Of a stretch of 5,977 bases of DNA, positions 1 to 5,874 are shown in pieces. Origin of the DNA: an uncultured Selenomonadaceae bacterium (GTDB lineage Bacteria; Bacillota; Negativicutes; Selenomonadales; Selenomonadaceae); assembly GCA_958415865.1 (NCBI GenBank), contig CATYZV010000125.1:1-5977 (forward strand), written 5' to 3'. The translations under genes and the position numbers were made by a program. The notes beneath the pieces are model-generated. The model ran no database searches, had not been told where the DNA came from, and saw only the letters and a list, made by a program, of their open reading frames with translations. How positions within the stretch are numbered: position 1 is the first letter of the stretch; each line of letters begins with the position of its first letter.

Positions 1-28
1 TTATATCATCAGATACGTATACTTTCAA
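1..28 (-). promoter_or_regulatory. Sigma-70-type promoter reading out of the left edge
   Basis: On the minus strand a -35 box TTGAAA (28-23) is followed by a 17-bp spacer (22-6) and a -10 box that reads TATAA (5-1) before the window ends, so its sixth base is unseen. Box quality and spacing are close to consensus. It lies downstream of the yqeY terminator, as expected for the start of a new transcript for the next minus-strand gene beyond the edge. ATACGT repeats overlap its spacer and abut its -35, which suggests regulation. The gene it serves cannot be seen. Confidence 0.6.
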
Positions 29-50
29 TACGTATTAATAGAATACGTCT
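13..50. repeat. Three ATACGT boxes at exact 15-bp spacing, possible operators
   Basis: ATACGTAT (13-20), AATACGTATT (27-36) and ATACGTCT (43-50) share the core ATACGT. The first two are perfect palindromes and the third is degenerate. Their centres fall at 16.5, 31.5 and 46.5, exactly 15 bp apart. The first sits in the spacer of the left-edge promoter, the second overlaps its -35 box, and the third is just upstream. Position and symmetry suggest binding sites for a dimeric regulator, which is inference; the regulator is not identifiable from the sequence. The array could also be a chance product of AT-rich spacer DNA, but the regular period argues against that. Confidence 0.5.
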
Positions 51-63
51 TATTACGCAATAC

Positions 64-100
64 AAAAACAGACAGAACTCAATTTCTGAATTCTGTCTGT
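64..100 (-). terminator. Rho-independent terminator of the rpsU-yqeY unit
   Basis: On the minus strand a perfect 10-bp stem, ACAGACAGAA (100-91) pairing with TTCTGTCTGT (77-68), encloses a 13-nt loop. It runs into five T residues (68-64, the first belonging to the stem). The stem begins 22 nt after the yqeY stop codon. The T run exists only in the minus-strand reading, so the terminator acts on the yqeY transcript. Stem GC content is moderate, so efficiency may be partial. Confidence 0.8.
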
Positions 101-122
101 CTTCACATCGCATATACGATTT

Positions 123-572
123 TTAAGCCAATAATTCTCTGACAATGGTATTTACCATCTTGCCGTCAGCGCGTCCTTTGACCTTGGGCATGAGTTTGCC
201 CATGACCTTGCCCATATCCTTGGGCGTGGATGCTCCGGTTGCGGCGATAGCTTCCTTGACGAGTGCTCTGACTTCATCTTCACTGAGCTGCTGAGGCAGA
301 TACGGCATTAAAACGGCGATTTCGGCTTCTGTCTGGTCGACGAGATCCTGGCGGCCGCCTTTTTTGAATTCTTCGATAGAATCCCTGCGCATCTTGACTT
401 CTTTGCTGATCAATGCGATTACATCGTTATCATCAAGTTCTTTTTTACCATCAATTTCAGTCTGGCGGATAGCTGAACGAACCATGCGGATTACAGCGAG
501 CTTCTGTTTGCCTGCTTCTTTTGCCTTCATGGCAGCTTTCATATCTTCCATCAGCTGAGCTTTGAGCGACAT
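123..572 (-). CDS. yqeY: GatB/YqeY domain-containing protein
   Basis: This 149-residue protein belongs to the small stand-alone GatB/YqeY family, which resembles the helical C-terminal tail of GatB, the subunit of the tRNA-dependent amidotransferase that contacts tRNA. Family signatures are visible: a helical N-terminus with LAVIRMVRSAI (25-35), the stretch RRDSIEEFKKGGRQDLV (62-78), YLPQQLSEDE (91-100), and the C-terminal MGKVMGKLMPKVKGRADGK (120-138). The length is typical and the protein looks complete. The ATG start has the SD sequence GGAGGT (580-585) about 8 nt upstream. It follows rpsU by 27 nt and shares its transcript, a pairing seen in many Bacillota. A terminator follows the stop codon. 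The biochemical role is not established; a link to tRNA or translation is inferred from homology and context. Confidence 0.93.
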   Translation of the reverse strand: MSLKAQLMEDMKAAMKAKEAGKQKLAVIRMVRSAIRQTEIDGKKELDDNDVIALISKEVKMRRDSIEEFKKGGRQDLVDQTEAEIAVLMPYLPQQLSEDEVRALVKEAIAATGASTPKDMGKVMGKLMPKVKGRADGKMVNTIVRELLA

Positions 573-599
573 ATGAATTACCTCCGAATCAGGGCTTGA

Positions 600-782
600 T
601 TAAGCTCTGTATCTGCGTTTTCTAGCAGCTTCTGATTTTTTCTTGCGTTTTACGCTCGGTTTTTCATAATGTTCGCGTTTTCTAACTTCTGCTAAAGTAC
701 CGGCTTTCTGGCAGGTACGTTTAAATCTGCGGAGTGCGCTGTCGATTGTTTCGTTTTTACCAACTTTGATTTCAGATGACAT
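600..782 (-). CDS. rpsU: 30S ribosomal protein bS21
   Basis: This 60-residue, strongly basic protein is bS21 of the small ribosomal subunit. The family pattern is clear: an N-terminal [16 protein letters not shown] (7-22), the central [19 protein letters not shown] (24-42), and a Lys/Arg-rich tail ending in RKRRYRA (54-60). bS21 sits near the 3' end of 16S rRNA, close to the anti-SD region, and is linked to translation initiation. The length matches Bacillota homologues. The ATG is preceded by an unusually long purine-rich SD tract (792-802). The gene has its own near-consensus promoter at 844-873 and a short leader with a hairpin. yqeY follows after 27 nt. Confidence 0.97.
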   Translation of the reverse strand: MSSEIKVGKNETIDSALRRFKRTCQKAGTLAEVRKREHYEKPSVKRKKKSEAARKRRYRA

Positions 783-837
783 TTATAATTTCCCTCCCCT
801 CCACCTAACACGGGAGTGTTGTACTTATTAATCATAC
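783..837 (-). promoter_or_regulatory. rpsU leader with hairpin and extended SD tract
   Basis: The predicted 5' untranslated region is about 55 nt, if transcription begins near 837. It has a small hairpin, AACAC-UCCC-GUGUU (820-807), directly upstream of the polypurine SD stretch (802-792), which ends 9 nt before the ATG. The hairpin loop and flanking C contain CUCCC, which can pair with GGGAG inside the SD tract, so two exclusive foldings are possible. This could allow control of bS21 translation, possibly by bS21 itself; that is inference, and the 5-bp stem is short. Confidence 0.35.
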
Positions 838-843
838 CCGAAT

Positions 844-873
844 ATTATACATTGCGGATATGCTAATTGTCAA
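844..873 (-). promoter_or_regulatory. Near-consensus promoter for rpsU-yqeY
   Basis: On the minus strand a perfect -35 TTGACA (873-868) is separated by 18 bp (867-850) from a perfect -10 TATAAT (849-844). Both hexamers match the housekeeping sigma consensus, so a strong promoter is expected, suiting a ribosomal protein gene. The predicted transcription start is about 837. It lies between the HIT stop codon and rpsU. No convincing terminator precedes it, so read-through from the HIT gene may add to rpsU expression. Confidence 0.88.
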
Positions 874-897
874 CTATTAAGGGCAATAATCTTGCGA

Positions 898-1248
898 TTA
901 TCCCGGAGGCCACTGCATGGAACGGCCGCCGATGAGGTGGAAGTGAAGGTGTTGCACCGTCTGTCCGCCTTCTGCGCCTGTATTGACAACTGTGCGGAAG
1001 CCTTTTTCCGCTACATTGAGCTTTTTGGCAAGCTGCGGTATCACATCGCAGGTGATGTGCGCCAGCAGTTCTTTGTCTTCATCAGTCAAAGCTAAAAGAC
1101 TGGCGATGTGCTTTTTAGGAATGATCAGCACGTGTACCGGAGCCTGCGGTTCGAGGTCGTTGAAAGCGATGACGCTGTCGTCCTCGTAGACAGGATTTGT
1201 CGGTATTTCTTTGTGGGCTATCTTGCAGAAAATACAATTATCTGACAT
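898..1248 (-). CDS. HIT-family protein (HINT branch nucleotide hydrolase)
   Basis: This 116-residue protein is a histidine triad hydrolase or transferase of the HINT type. These are small dimeric cytosolic enzymes that cleave nucleoside phosphoramidates and related adenylated compounds. The triad H-x-H-x-H is seen at H100, H102 and H104 in VQHLHFHLIGG (98-108). Other family marks are the N-terminal C5-x2-C8 pair in CIFCKI, the nucleotide-binding VIAFNDLEPQAPVHVLIIPKKH (26-47), and the C-terminal W113 common in HINT proteins. The length is normal. The ATG follows a G-rich SD (AGGGGG, about 1257-1262). It lies 153 nt after mtaB and just before the rpsU promoter. I see no strong promoter of its own, so co-transcription with mtaB is likely. 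The physiological substrate cannot be told from sequence. Confidence 0.93.
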   Translation of the reverse strand: MSDNCIFCKIAHKEIPTNPVYEDDSVIAFNDLEPQAPVHVLIIPKKHIASLLALTDEDKELLAHITCDVIPQLAKKLNVAEKGFRTVVNTGAEGGQTVQHLHFHLIGGRSMQWPPG

Positions 1249-1283
1249 CTATTGCACCCCCTTTTGGGAAAGAAAATTTCAGC

Positions 1284-1360
1284 TTAACAATGTCCGGGCA
1301 TATATTATTTGACAAAATCTTAACGCAATCTTTATCAAAAGTTAACCATATCCGGGTCAT
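1284..1360. repeat. Imperfect direct repeat pair in the mtaB-HIT spacer
   Basis: TTAACAATGTCCGGGCAT (1284-1301) and TTAACCATATCCGGGTCAT (1342-1360) match at 16 of 18 positions with a one-base insertion, offset by 58 bp. A shorter related TTAACGCAAT lies between them (1320-1329). The copies sit in the AT-rich 153-nt spacer before the HIT gene, and their GC core TCCGGG stands out there. They might be regulator sites or a local duplication; neither can be decided from the sequence. Both copies are far from edges of known mobile elements. Confidence 0.45.
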
Positions 1361-1372
1361 TAATGTAGTATA

Positions 1373-1391
1373 TTCGCCTTCTATCGGCAAA
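1373..1391 (-). other. Short stem-loop just after mtaB
   Basis: On the minus strand UUUGCC (1391-1386) pairs with GGCGAA (1378-1373) around a 7-nt loop, giving six pairs of which one is a G-U wobble. The same position in the plus-strand RNA would be a C-A mismatch, which favours a role in the mtaB transcript. It begins 10 nt after the mtaB stop codon. No U run follows on the minus strand, so it may be an mRNA-stabilising or weak pause hairpin rather than a true terminator. Confidence 0.3.
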
Positions 1392-1401
1392 TCCCTTTTT
1401 T

Positions 1402-2700
1402 TCAGGCAATAATTTTTCCGCGAACTCCGTCTTTGTATAATGCCATCAGCTTAACTGTGTGGATTTCACCGGAGGGCACGGAGCCTTCCACGTAGACTTT
1501 GATGTAATTGCTCGTAAGTCCTTCCGTAAGGCCGCCGTGTTCCTGCTCAAACAGTACATCGAATTGTCTGCCGAGGAACTGTTCGTGAAATTCGCGGGCG
1601 GACTGCTCTGCCATCTGCTGCATCCGATGCACGCGCTGTTTTTTAACGGCTTCATCGACTTGATTGTCCATGGAGGCAGCCGGTGTTCCCTTGCGCTTGG
1701 AATAGGGGAATACGTGCATCTTGGCAAAGCCTATGCTGCGGGCAAAGGCGAGGCTTTCGGCGAACAGTTCCTCCGTTTCGCCGGGGAAGCCGACGATGAT
1801 ATCAGTCGAGATGGCGACATCGGGAATTTCGGCGCGGATGTGTTCGATGAGCCGTTTAAAATCCTCTGTCAGGTAATGGCGGTTCATAGCCTTAAGCACG
1901 GTATCGCTGCCGGACTGAAGCGGCAGGTGGAAATGATGCGCAAACCGCTTGTCCTCTTTCATCATCTGCAAAAGGCGCGGCGATATCTCCACGGATTCCA
2001 GCGAGCCGAGGCGCACGCGCTTCAAGCGGGGATTGTCAAGGCACGTCTGCACGGCATCGGCTAGAGTCAGTTTTTCTTCTTTTTTCTCGCGGCCGTACAT
2101 ACCCAGATGGATACCTGTCAGCACCACTTCATGAAAGTTTTCCGCGACGAGCTTGTCCACGCTGTCTTTGATGCCGGAAAGTGAGCGCGAGCGGATAGGG
2201 CCGCGCGCATACGGTATTATGCAGAAAGAGCAGAAGTTGCAGCAGCCGTCCTGTATCTTCAAAAAAGCGCGCGTCCTGTGCGGCGAGCCGTAAAACGGAA
2301 TATCCTCAAATTCGCGCGTCTGCATGATATCGTAGACATCATTTATAAGCCCGTCCTCGCGCGCTGCCTGCTCTACCAGCTCCACGATGCGCGAGCGTTC
2401 CTGCGTGCCGATGATGACGCGCACTCCCTCTATCGCGCTGATCTCATCAGAGGCGACCTGCGCATAGCAGCCCGTAACAGCTATTATAGCCTTATCGTTT
2501 AAGCGGTTGGCGCGGCGGATGAGCTGGCGCGATTTGCGCTCGCCCAGATGCGTTACGGAACACGTATTTATGACATAAAAATCAGCCGGCTCTGCAAAAT
2601 CTACGATTTCATAGCCGGCTTTGCGAAATAGACCCTCCATGGTCTCGGTTTCAACCTGATTGACTTTGCAGCCCAAGGTTGTCAAAGCAACTCTCGGCAA
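1402..2700 (-). CDS. mtaB: tRNA t6A37 methylthiotransferase MtaB
   Basis: This 432-residue radical-SAM enzyme adds a methylthio group to C2 of N6-threonylcarbamoyladenosine at tRNA position 37 (ms2t6A), which improves decoding of ANN codons. The N-terminal methylthiotransferase domain (about 2-110) carries the cluster cysteines C11, C47 and C78. The radical-SAM core has C153-x3-C157-x2-C160 in the segment DGCCNFCSFCIIP. LTGIHLGMYG (194-203) and STDIIVGFPGET (298-309) are further family motifs. A TRAM RNA-binding domain occupies about 370-432. The start is TTG at 2700-2698, with SD GAAAGGA (2711-2717) 10 nt upstream. The next internal ATG, codon 21, would remove the essential C11, so TTG is favoured. 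The gene lies downstream of rsmE and its leader holds a stem-loop that may mask the SD. The family could be confused with MiaB or RimO, but the GCKVNQVET start and domain pattern fit MtaB. Confidence 0.94.
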   Translation of the reverse strand: MPRVALTTLGCKVNQVETETMEGLFRKAGYEIVDFAEPADFYVINTCSVTHLGERKSRQLIRRANRLNDKAIIAVTGCYAQVASDEISAIEGVRVIIGTQERSRIVELVEQAAREDGLINDVYDIMQTREFEDIPFYGSPHRTRAFLKIQDGCCNFCSFCIIPYARGPIRSRSLSGIKDSVDKLVAENFHEVVLTGIHLGMYGREKKEEKLTLADAVQTCLDNPRLKRVRLGSLESVEISPRLLQMMKEDKRFAHHFHLPLQSGSDTVLKAMNRHYLTEDFKRLIEHIRAEIPDVAISTDIIVGFPGETEELFAESLAFARSIGFAKMHVFPYSKRKGTPAASMDNQVDEAVKKQRVHRMQQMAEQSAREFHEQFLGRQFDVLFEQEHGGLTEGLTSNYIKVYVEGSVPSGEIHTVKLMALYKDGVRGKIIA

Positions 2701-2710
2701 AATTTCACTT

Positions 2711-2778
2711 TCCTTTCTAAATTGAGAAGTATATATCGGTATTTTTATTGAAAGGACATCTAAGACAGATGCCCTTTC
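2711..2778 (-). promoter_or_regulatory. mtaB leader stem-loop with anti-SD arm
   Basis: In the rsmE-mtaB spacer the minus-strand RNA forms a 12-bp stem: GAAAGGGCAUCU (2778-2767) with AGAUGUCCUUUC (2761-2750) around a 5-nt loop. The single irregular pair is a G-U wobble in this strand but an A-C mismatch in the other, which fits function in the mRNA. The 3' arm ends in UCCUUUC (2756-2750), exactly complementary to the mtaB SD GAAAGGA (2717-2711). The two pairings exclude each other, so the stem could keep the SD free and its loss could block it. No U run follows, so it is not a classic terminator. The switching role is inference. Confidence 0.45.
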
Positions 2779-2793
2779 TTCGATTCATCTAAA

Positions 2794-3540
2794 TTAACTT
2801 AAATCGCCTTTTTCATACATCAGCGCGGCAAGTGCGGCAAGTGAAGCCGTTTCGGTGCGCAGTACGCGTCTGCCCAAGCTGATGCTGATAAAGCCGTGTT
2901 CTTTGCAAAGGGCGATTTCTTCCGGCGCAAAGCCGCCCTCCGGACCGATCAGCAATAGATATTTATCGCCGCTGCATTTTTGCAGTGCCTCTTTTAAGCC
3001 CTGCTGTGTTTCGCTTTCGTAGCAGGCGAGTTTTACATGATCGGGATAGAGCTGCATAAGCTCAGTTAGTTCCGTAACGGCAGCGACGGTCGGCAGAGCC
3101 GTTCTACCGCACTGCTTGGCGGCTTCATCGCTGATCTTCTGCCACTTGGCACGGCGCGCCTGCCGCTTTTTAGCATCGTATTTGACCACGCAGTGGCGGC
3201 TGACAGTCGGCACTATTTCATCGGCACCGAGTTCTACAGCCTTCTGCACGATGTAGTCCATCTTGTCGCCCTTGGGCAGGCACTGCGCTACGACCACAGA
3301 GATAGGCGGCTCGGTGTCGCCGTCCTCTACTTTGCCGCAGCATCTTAAGCTGACCGTATCGCTGGTGCAGCTAACGACTTCCGCTAGCACGACCTGCCCT
3401 TTTTTATCCACGATGGTAAACTGCTGTCCGGGGCGCACGCGCATAGCGTAGAGCAGATGATTCGCATCGCTGCCCGTTATTTCAATAGCAGCATCATTTT
3501 TTTCTAAGTCGATAATGTCTTCAATAAATAAACGCCGCAT
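2794..3540 (-). CDS. rsmE: 16S rRNA (uracil1498-N3)-methyltransferase RsmE
   Basis: This 248-residue SPOUT-class enzyme methylates N3 of U1498 in helix 44 of 16S rRNA, near the decoding site, using S-adenosylmethionine. The N-terminal PUA-like RNA-binding domain covers about 1-72. The C-terminal knotted domain (about 78-245) shows KGDKMDYIVQKAVELG (90-105), EAAKQCGRTALP (139-150), the cofactor loop IGPEGGF (198-204) and LGRRVLRTETASLAAL (222-237), all characteristic of RsmE. The length is typical and the protein complete. The ATG lies only 3 nt after the prmA stop codon, and its SD (AAAGG) is inside the end of prmA, so translation is probably coupled. mtaB follows after 93 nt. Confidence 0.95.
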   Translation of the reverse strand: MRRLFIEDIIDLEKNDAAIEITGSDANHLLYAMRVRPGQQFTIVDKKGQVVLAEVVSCTSDTVSLRCCGKVEDGDTEPPISVVVAQCLPKGDKMDYIVQKAVELGADEIVPTVSRHCVVKYDAKKRQARRAKWQKISDEAAKQCGRTALPTVAAVTELTELMQLYPDHVKLACYESETQQGLKEALQKCSGDKYLLLIGPEGGFAPEEIALCKEHGFISISLGRRVLRTETASLAALAALMYEKGDLS

Positions 3541-3543
3541 GGA

Positions 3544-4488
3544 TCAGCCTTTCATTTCAGCAGCGCGGCGGAATACAATAGCCGCCCAGCCTGCCTTTTC
3601 ATTCATCTTATCCACGGCAAAGCCTGCCTTTTCAGCCGCTTCGATCACGTCCTTAATCCTGTCGGCGATGATGCCGCTCGTCAGTATCGCGCCGTTTTCA
3701 TTCAAGTAGGCATCCACATCGTTAAACATGCGGATGATGATGTCGGCTATGATATTCGCGATGATTAAATCAGCTTTGCCGGTCATGTTTTGAAGCAGGT
3801 CGCTCTGGAAGATATTGATTTTTTCCGTTTCATTATTTTCGGCGATATTTTCAGCCGCCACTTTCACAGCCACGCTGTCGTAATCGGCTGCCTGCACCTG
3901 AGCTGCACCGAGCTTTGCCGCTGTTATGGCGAGAATGCCGCTGCCCGTGCCCACATCGAACACTGTCATGCCCGGCTGCACGTATTCTTCGAGAAAGTTC
4001 ACGCACATCGAAGTCGTCGCATGAGTGCCCGTGCCGAATGCCATGCCGGGGTCCAGCTCGATGACGATTTCATCGCCGGAGGGAGCATATTCTTCCCAAG
4101 ACGGCTTTACGACGATGCGTTCGCCGATTTTTTCCGGGTGAAAATACGCCTTCCAGTTGTTCGCCCAATCCTCGTCTTGAATTTCACTGCAGGCGATAGC
4201 TCCCGTTCCCTTGTCGAGGAACCGGCCCATTTCATCCATGCGCAGCCTGAGCTGCTCCATCTTACCCGGCAGCGTATTGTCTTCCGGCAGCCAGCCCTTG
4301 ACCGTTACCGTGTCGGTTTCTTCAGCAAGCGGAATATCCGTGTAATCCCAAGCATCTGAGCGAATGTAATCGTTGACCAGCTCCGGGTCTTCAATCAGCA
4401 CGCCTGCCGCGCCCAGTTCGTAGAAAATCTCTGCTACCGCTTCCGTAGCCTCGTGTGAAGTTTGAATGCTAATCTCAGCCCATTTCAA
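3544..4488 (-). CDS. prmA: Ribosomal protein L11 methyltransferase PrmA
   Basis: This 314-residue cytosolic class I methyltransferase trimethylates ribosomal protein L11. The N-terminal substrate-recognition domain (about 1-95) starts KWAEISIQTSHEATEAVAE. A linker holds DWANNWKAYFHPEKIG (107-122) and the diagnostic LDPGMAFGTGTHATT (145-159). The catalytic domain has the SAM-binding motif I DVGTGSGILA (178-187), acidic motif II ADYDS (201-205) and the NIIADI segment (245-250). Length is close to the Bacillota norm. The start is TTG (4488-4486), chosen because AAGGAGG (4498-4504) lies 9 nt upstream and no in-frame ATG is better placed; an ATG just downstream is in another frame. An extended -10 promoter precedes it. 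rsmE follows after 3 nt. In related genomes this gene often follows dnaJ, but here a PepSY gene lies upstream. Confidence 0.95.
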   Translation of the reverse strand: MKWAEISIQTSHEATEAVAEIFYELGAAGVLIEDPELVNDYIRSDAWDYTDIPLAEETDTVTVKGWLPEDNTLPGKMEQLRLRMDEMGRFLDKGTGAIACSEIQDEDWANNWKAYFHPEKIGERIVVKPSWEEYAPSGDEIVIELDPGMAFGTGTHATTSMCVNFLEEYVQPGMTVFDVGTGSGILAITAAKLGAAQVQAADYDSVAVKVAAENIAENNETEKINIFQSDLLQNMTGKADLIIANIIADIIIRMFNDVDAYLNENGAILTSGIIADRIKDVIEAAEKAGFAVDKMNEKAGWAAIVFRRAAEMKG

Positions 4489-4532
4489 GCGATGATTCCT
4501 CCTTAATAATGCTGTATGAACAGTTGTTTCTT

Positions 4533-4541
4533 ATTATATCA
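4533..4541 (-). promoter_or_regulatory. Extended -10 promoter for the prmA operon
   Basis: The minus strand reads TGATATAAT (4541-4533): a perfect -10 TATAAT with the TG dinucleotide of an extended -10. No good -35 is seen 16-18 bp upstream (best ATAGCA), which is common for extended -10 promoters. Transcription would start near 4526, giving a leader of about 38 nt ending in a strong SD (AAGGAGG). The element lies within the 69-nt spacer between the PepSY stop codon and prmA. Confidence 0.7.
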
Positions 4542-4557
4542 TCTTTTGAGAAAAATG

Positions 4558-5874
4558 CTATCTATGTTTGATGTAAATCAATATAGACAAGACAACAGCT
4601 ATTAGCCAAGAGAGCACACTTAGCCATGATAAAGCTGCACTGATCAGCGGCAGTACCATAGCGGCGGCAGATAATGCCGCTATGACAGCTGGCACCCGCC
4701 AGATTTTACTATTTGCAAGCTCAGCCGTATATGATTTCAGCTGTTTTGAAGATGTGTTTACTGCCTGCTTGTAATACCTGCGGTACCAGCCGATAAAGCC
4801 GGAGATTATCATGATGATCACTGCTATGTCGAGCAGTGCCCAGATGATTTTCAATGCAATCAGATCGTGGTTGTGAATGTGCATATCCAGCATCAAAGCT
4901 GTAAACGGCAGGTAGAGAGGCAGCTGGCGCGTGAAGTAGACCATCCTGCCGTCTCCATCAGCATTGACGAATACCATCTGTCCCATGTAATCGGCAGGCT
5001 GCGGACGTACCTCGGTCAGGTAGAATACGTATTGACCGGAATTTGCTTTATCGGGCAGATCTATAGACACGATGTATTTATCATCGAATTGCTTGTGAAT
5101 TAAATCAGCTGCCTGAGCAATGCTCACATCTTCAGTCCGTGCATTTGGCGGAATATGCTTGACGGATTCCGCCTTGGACTGCTCGATGTACGCACCGTAG
5201 CTTAGCGAAAATACGACTATCATCACACCGCTCCAGCACATCACAGCTGCCCAAAGCCCTGTCGAAATACCTAAAAATTTATGCCAGGAAAACCATTTAG
5301 CAGCCGGCGTGCGCCTGTTTATTTCTCCGAAGGATTCGCGCCGCATAAACGGCTTGTAGAGTATTATGCCCGATACGACGGATAAAAAGCTCAAAAAGCA
5401 CATAAGCCCCAGAAATATCATGCCGGGACGGCCCAGTCCAAAGTACATATGCAGGCGGTGCATTGTGTGCATAAAACTGCTGACAGCCTGCGACTTCACA
5501 CCGCTATGGGAACTGCTCAGCGTGCCGCTTTGCGCATTGTAAGCAAGCTGTTCGCCGCCCATGCCCATTCTGGCACGCACCGGAGCAGCATCGTTTTTAT
5601 CCTGCACGCGGAACAATAGCTGCCCGTGCATCACGGATATGGATTTGAGGTCCTTATCAGGATATTTCTGTTTGACAGCGGCAGTGCCGTCAGGCAGCTG
5701 CTCCCATATATCAGCGTAATCTGTGTTCATCATCTGCATAGGCTGCCTTTGCACTTGATTTGCCTGCTGAATCTCTGATTTAAACAGCAGAGGCAAGCCC
5801 GTCAGGCATAGCAATAGAAAGAATACAGCACAGACGAAGCTGATCCATTTGTGAACTTTGTACCAAAAACGCAA
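4558..5874 (-). CDS. PepSY-associated TM (PepSY_TM) family membrane protein
   Basis: From the favoured start this is a 438-residue integral membrane protein of the PepSY_TM family, some members of which are linked to iron or siderophore uptake (PiuB-like) or membrane reductase functions. Numbering here is from a TTG at 5937. The typical opening RFWYKVHKWISF (23-34) leads into a first membrane helix (31-53); further helices are at about 172-195, 222-246, 363-385, 414-436 and 438-456. Histidine-rich spots at helix edges are MHTMHRLH (156-163), WHKFLG (218-223) and DMHIHNHD (351-358), possible metal or heme ligands. The extracytoplasmic loops carry PepSY-like regions near 72-140 and 270-335. I chose TTG at 5874-5872 because GGGAG (5887-5883) lies 8 nt upstream and homologues start at about this point. 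The TTG at 5937 (459 residues) lacks an SD. Function and substrate are not certain. Confidence 0.82.
   Translation of the reverse strand: MRFWYKVHKWISFVCAVFFLLLCLTGLPLLFKSEIQQANQVQRQPMQMMNTDYADIWEQLPDGTAAVKQKYPDKDLKSISVMHGQLLFRVQDKNDAAPVRARMGMGGEQLAYNAQSGTLSSSHSGVKSQAVSSFMHTMHRLHMYFGLGRPGMIFLGLMCFLSFLSVVSGIILYKPFMRRESFGEINRRTPAAKWFSWHKFLGISTGLWAAVMCWSGVMIVVFSLSYGAYIEQSKAESVKHIPPNARTEDVSIAQAADLIHKQFDDKYIVSIDLPDKANSGQYVFYLTEVRPQPADYMGQMVFVNADGDGRMVYFTRQLPLYLPFTALMLDMHIHNHDLIALKIIWALLDIAVIIMIISGFIGWYRRYYKQAVNTSSKQLKSYTAELANSKIWRVPAVIAALSAAAMVLPLISAALSWLSVLSWLIAVVLSILIYIKHR

Noticed and set aside
1309..1337. Plus-strand TTGACA (1309-1314) as a promoter
   Set aside because: The 17-bp-spaced -10 would be TTATCA, a poor match, and no plus-strand gene follows.
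1238..1360. 40-residue minus-strand frame in the mtaB-HIT spacer, overlapping the HIT start by 11 nt
   Set aside because: An upstream coupling peptide is conceivable, but the ATG has no properly placed SD and the protein has no recognisable features.
1459..2064. 201-codon plus-strand open frame opposite mtaB
   Set aside because: It lies wholly antisense to a well-supported radical-SAM gene, has no ribosome binding site or recognisable family, and looks like a shadow of the mtaB codon pattern.
2750..2778. Stem-loop after rsmE as a Rho-independent terminator
   Set aside because: The stem is strong, but it is followed by an A-rich stretch rather than a U run on the minus strand, and the plus strand has no tail either; it is kept only as a leader structure.
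3790..4359. 189-codon plus-strand open frame opposite prmA
   Set aside because: It is antisense to conserved PrmA motifs, the composition (His, Arg, Phe rich) is typical of a shadow frame, and no start signal is seen.
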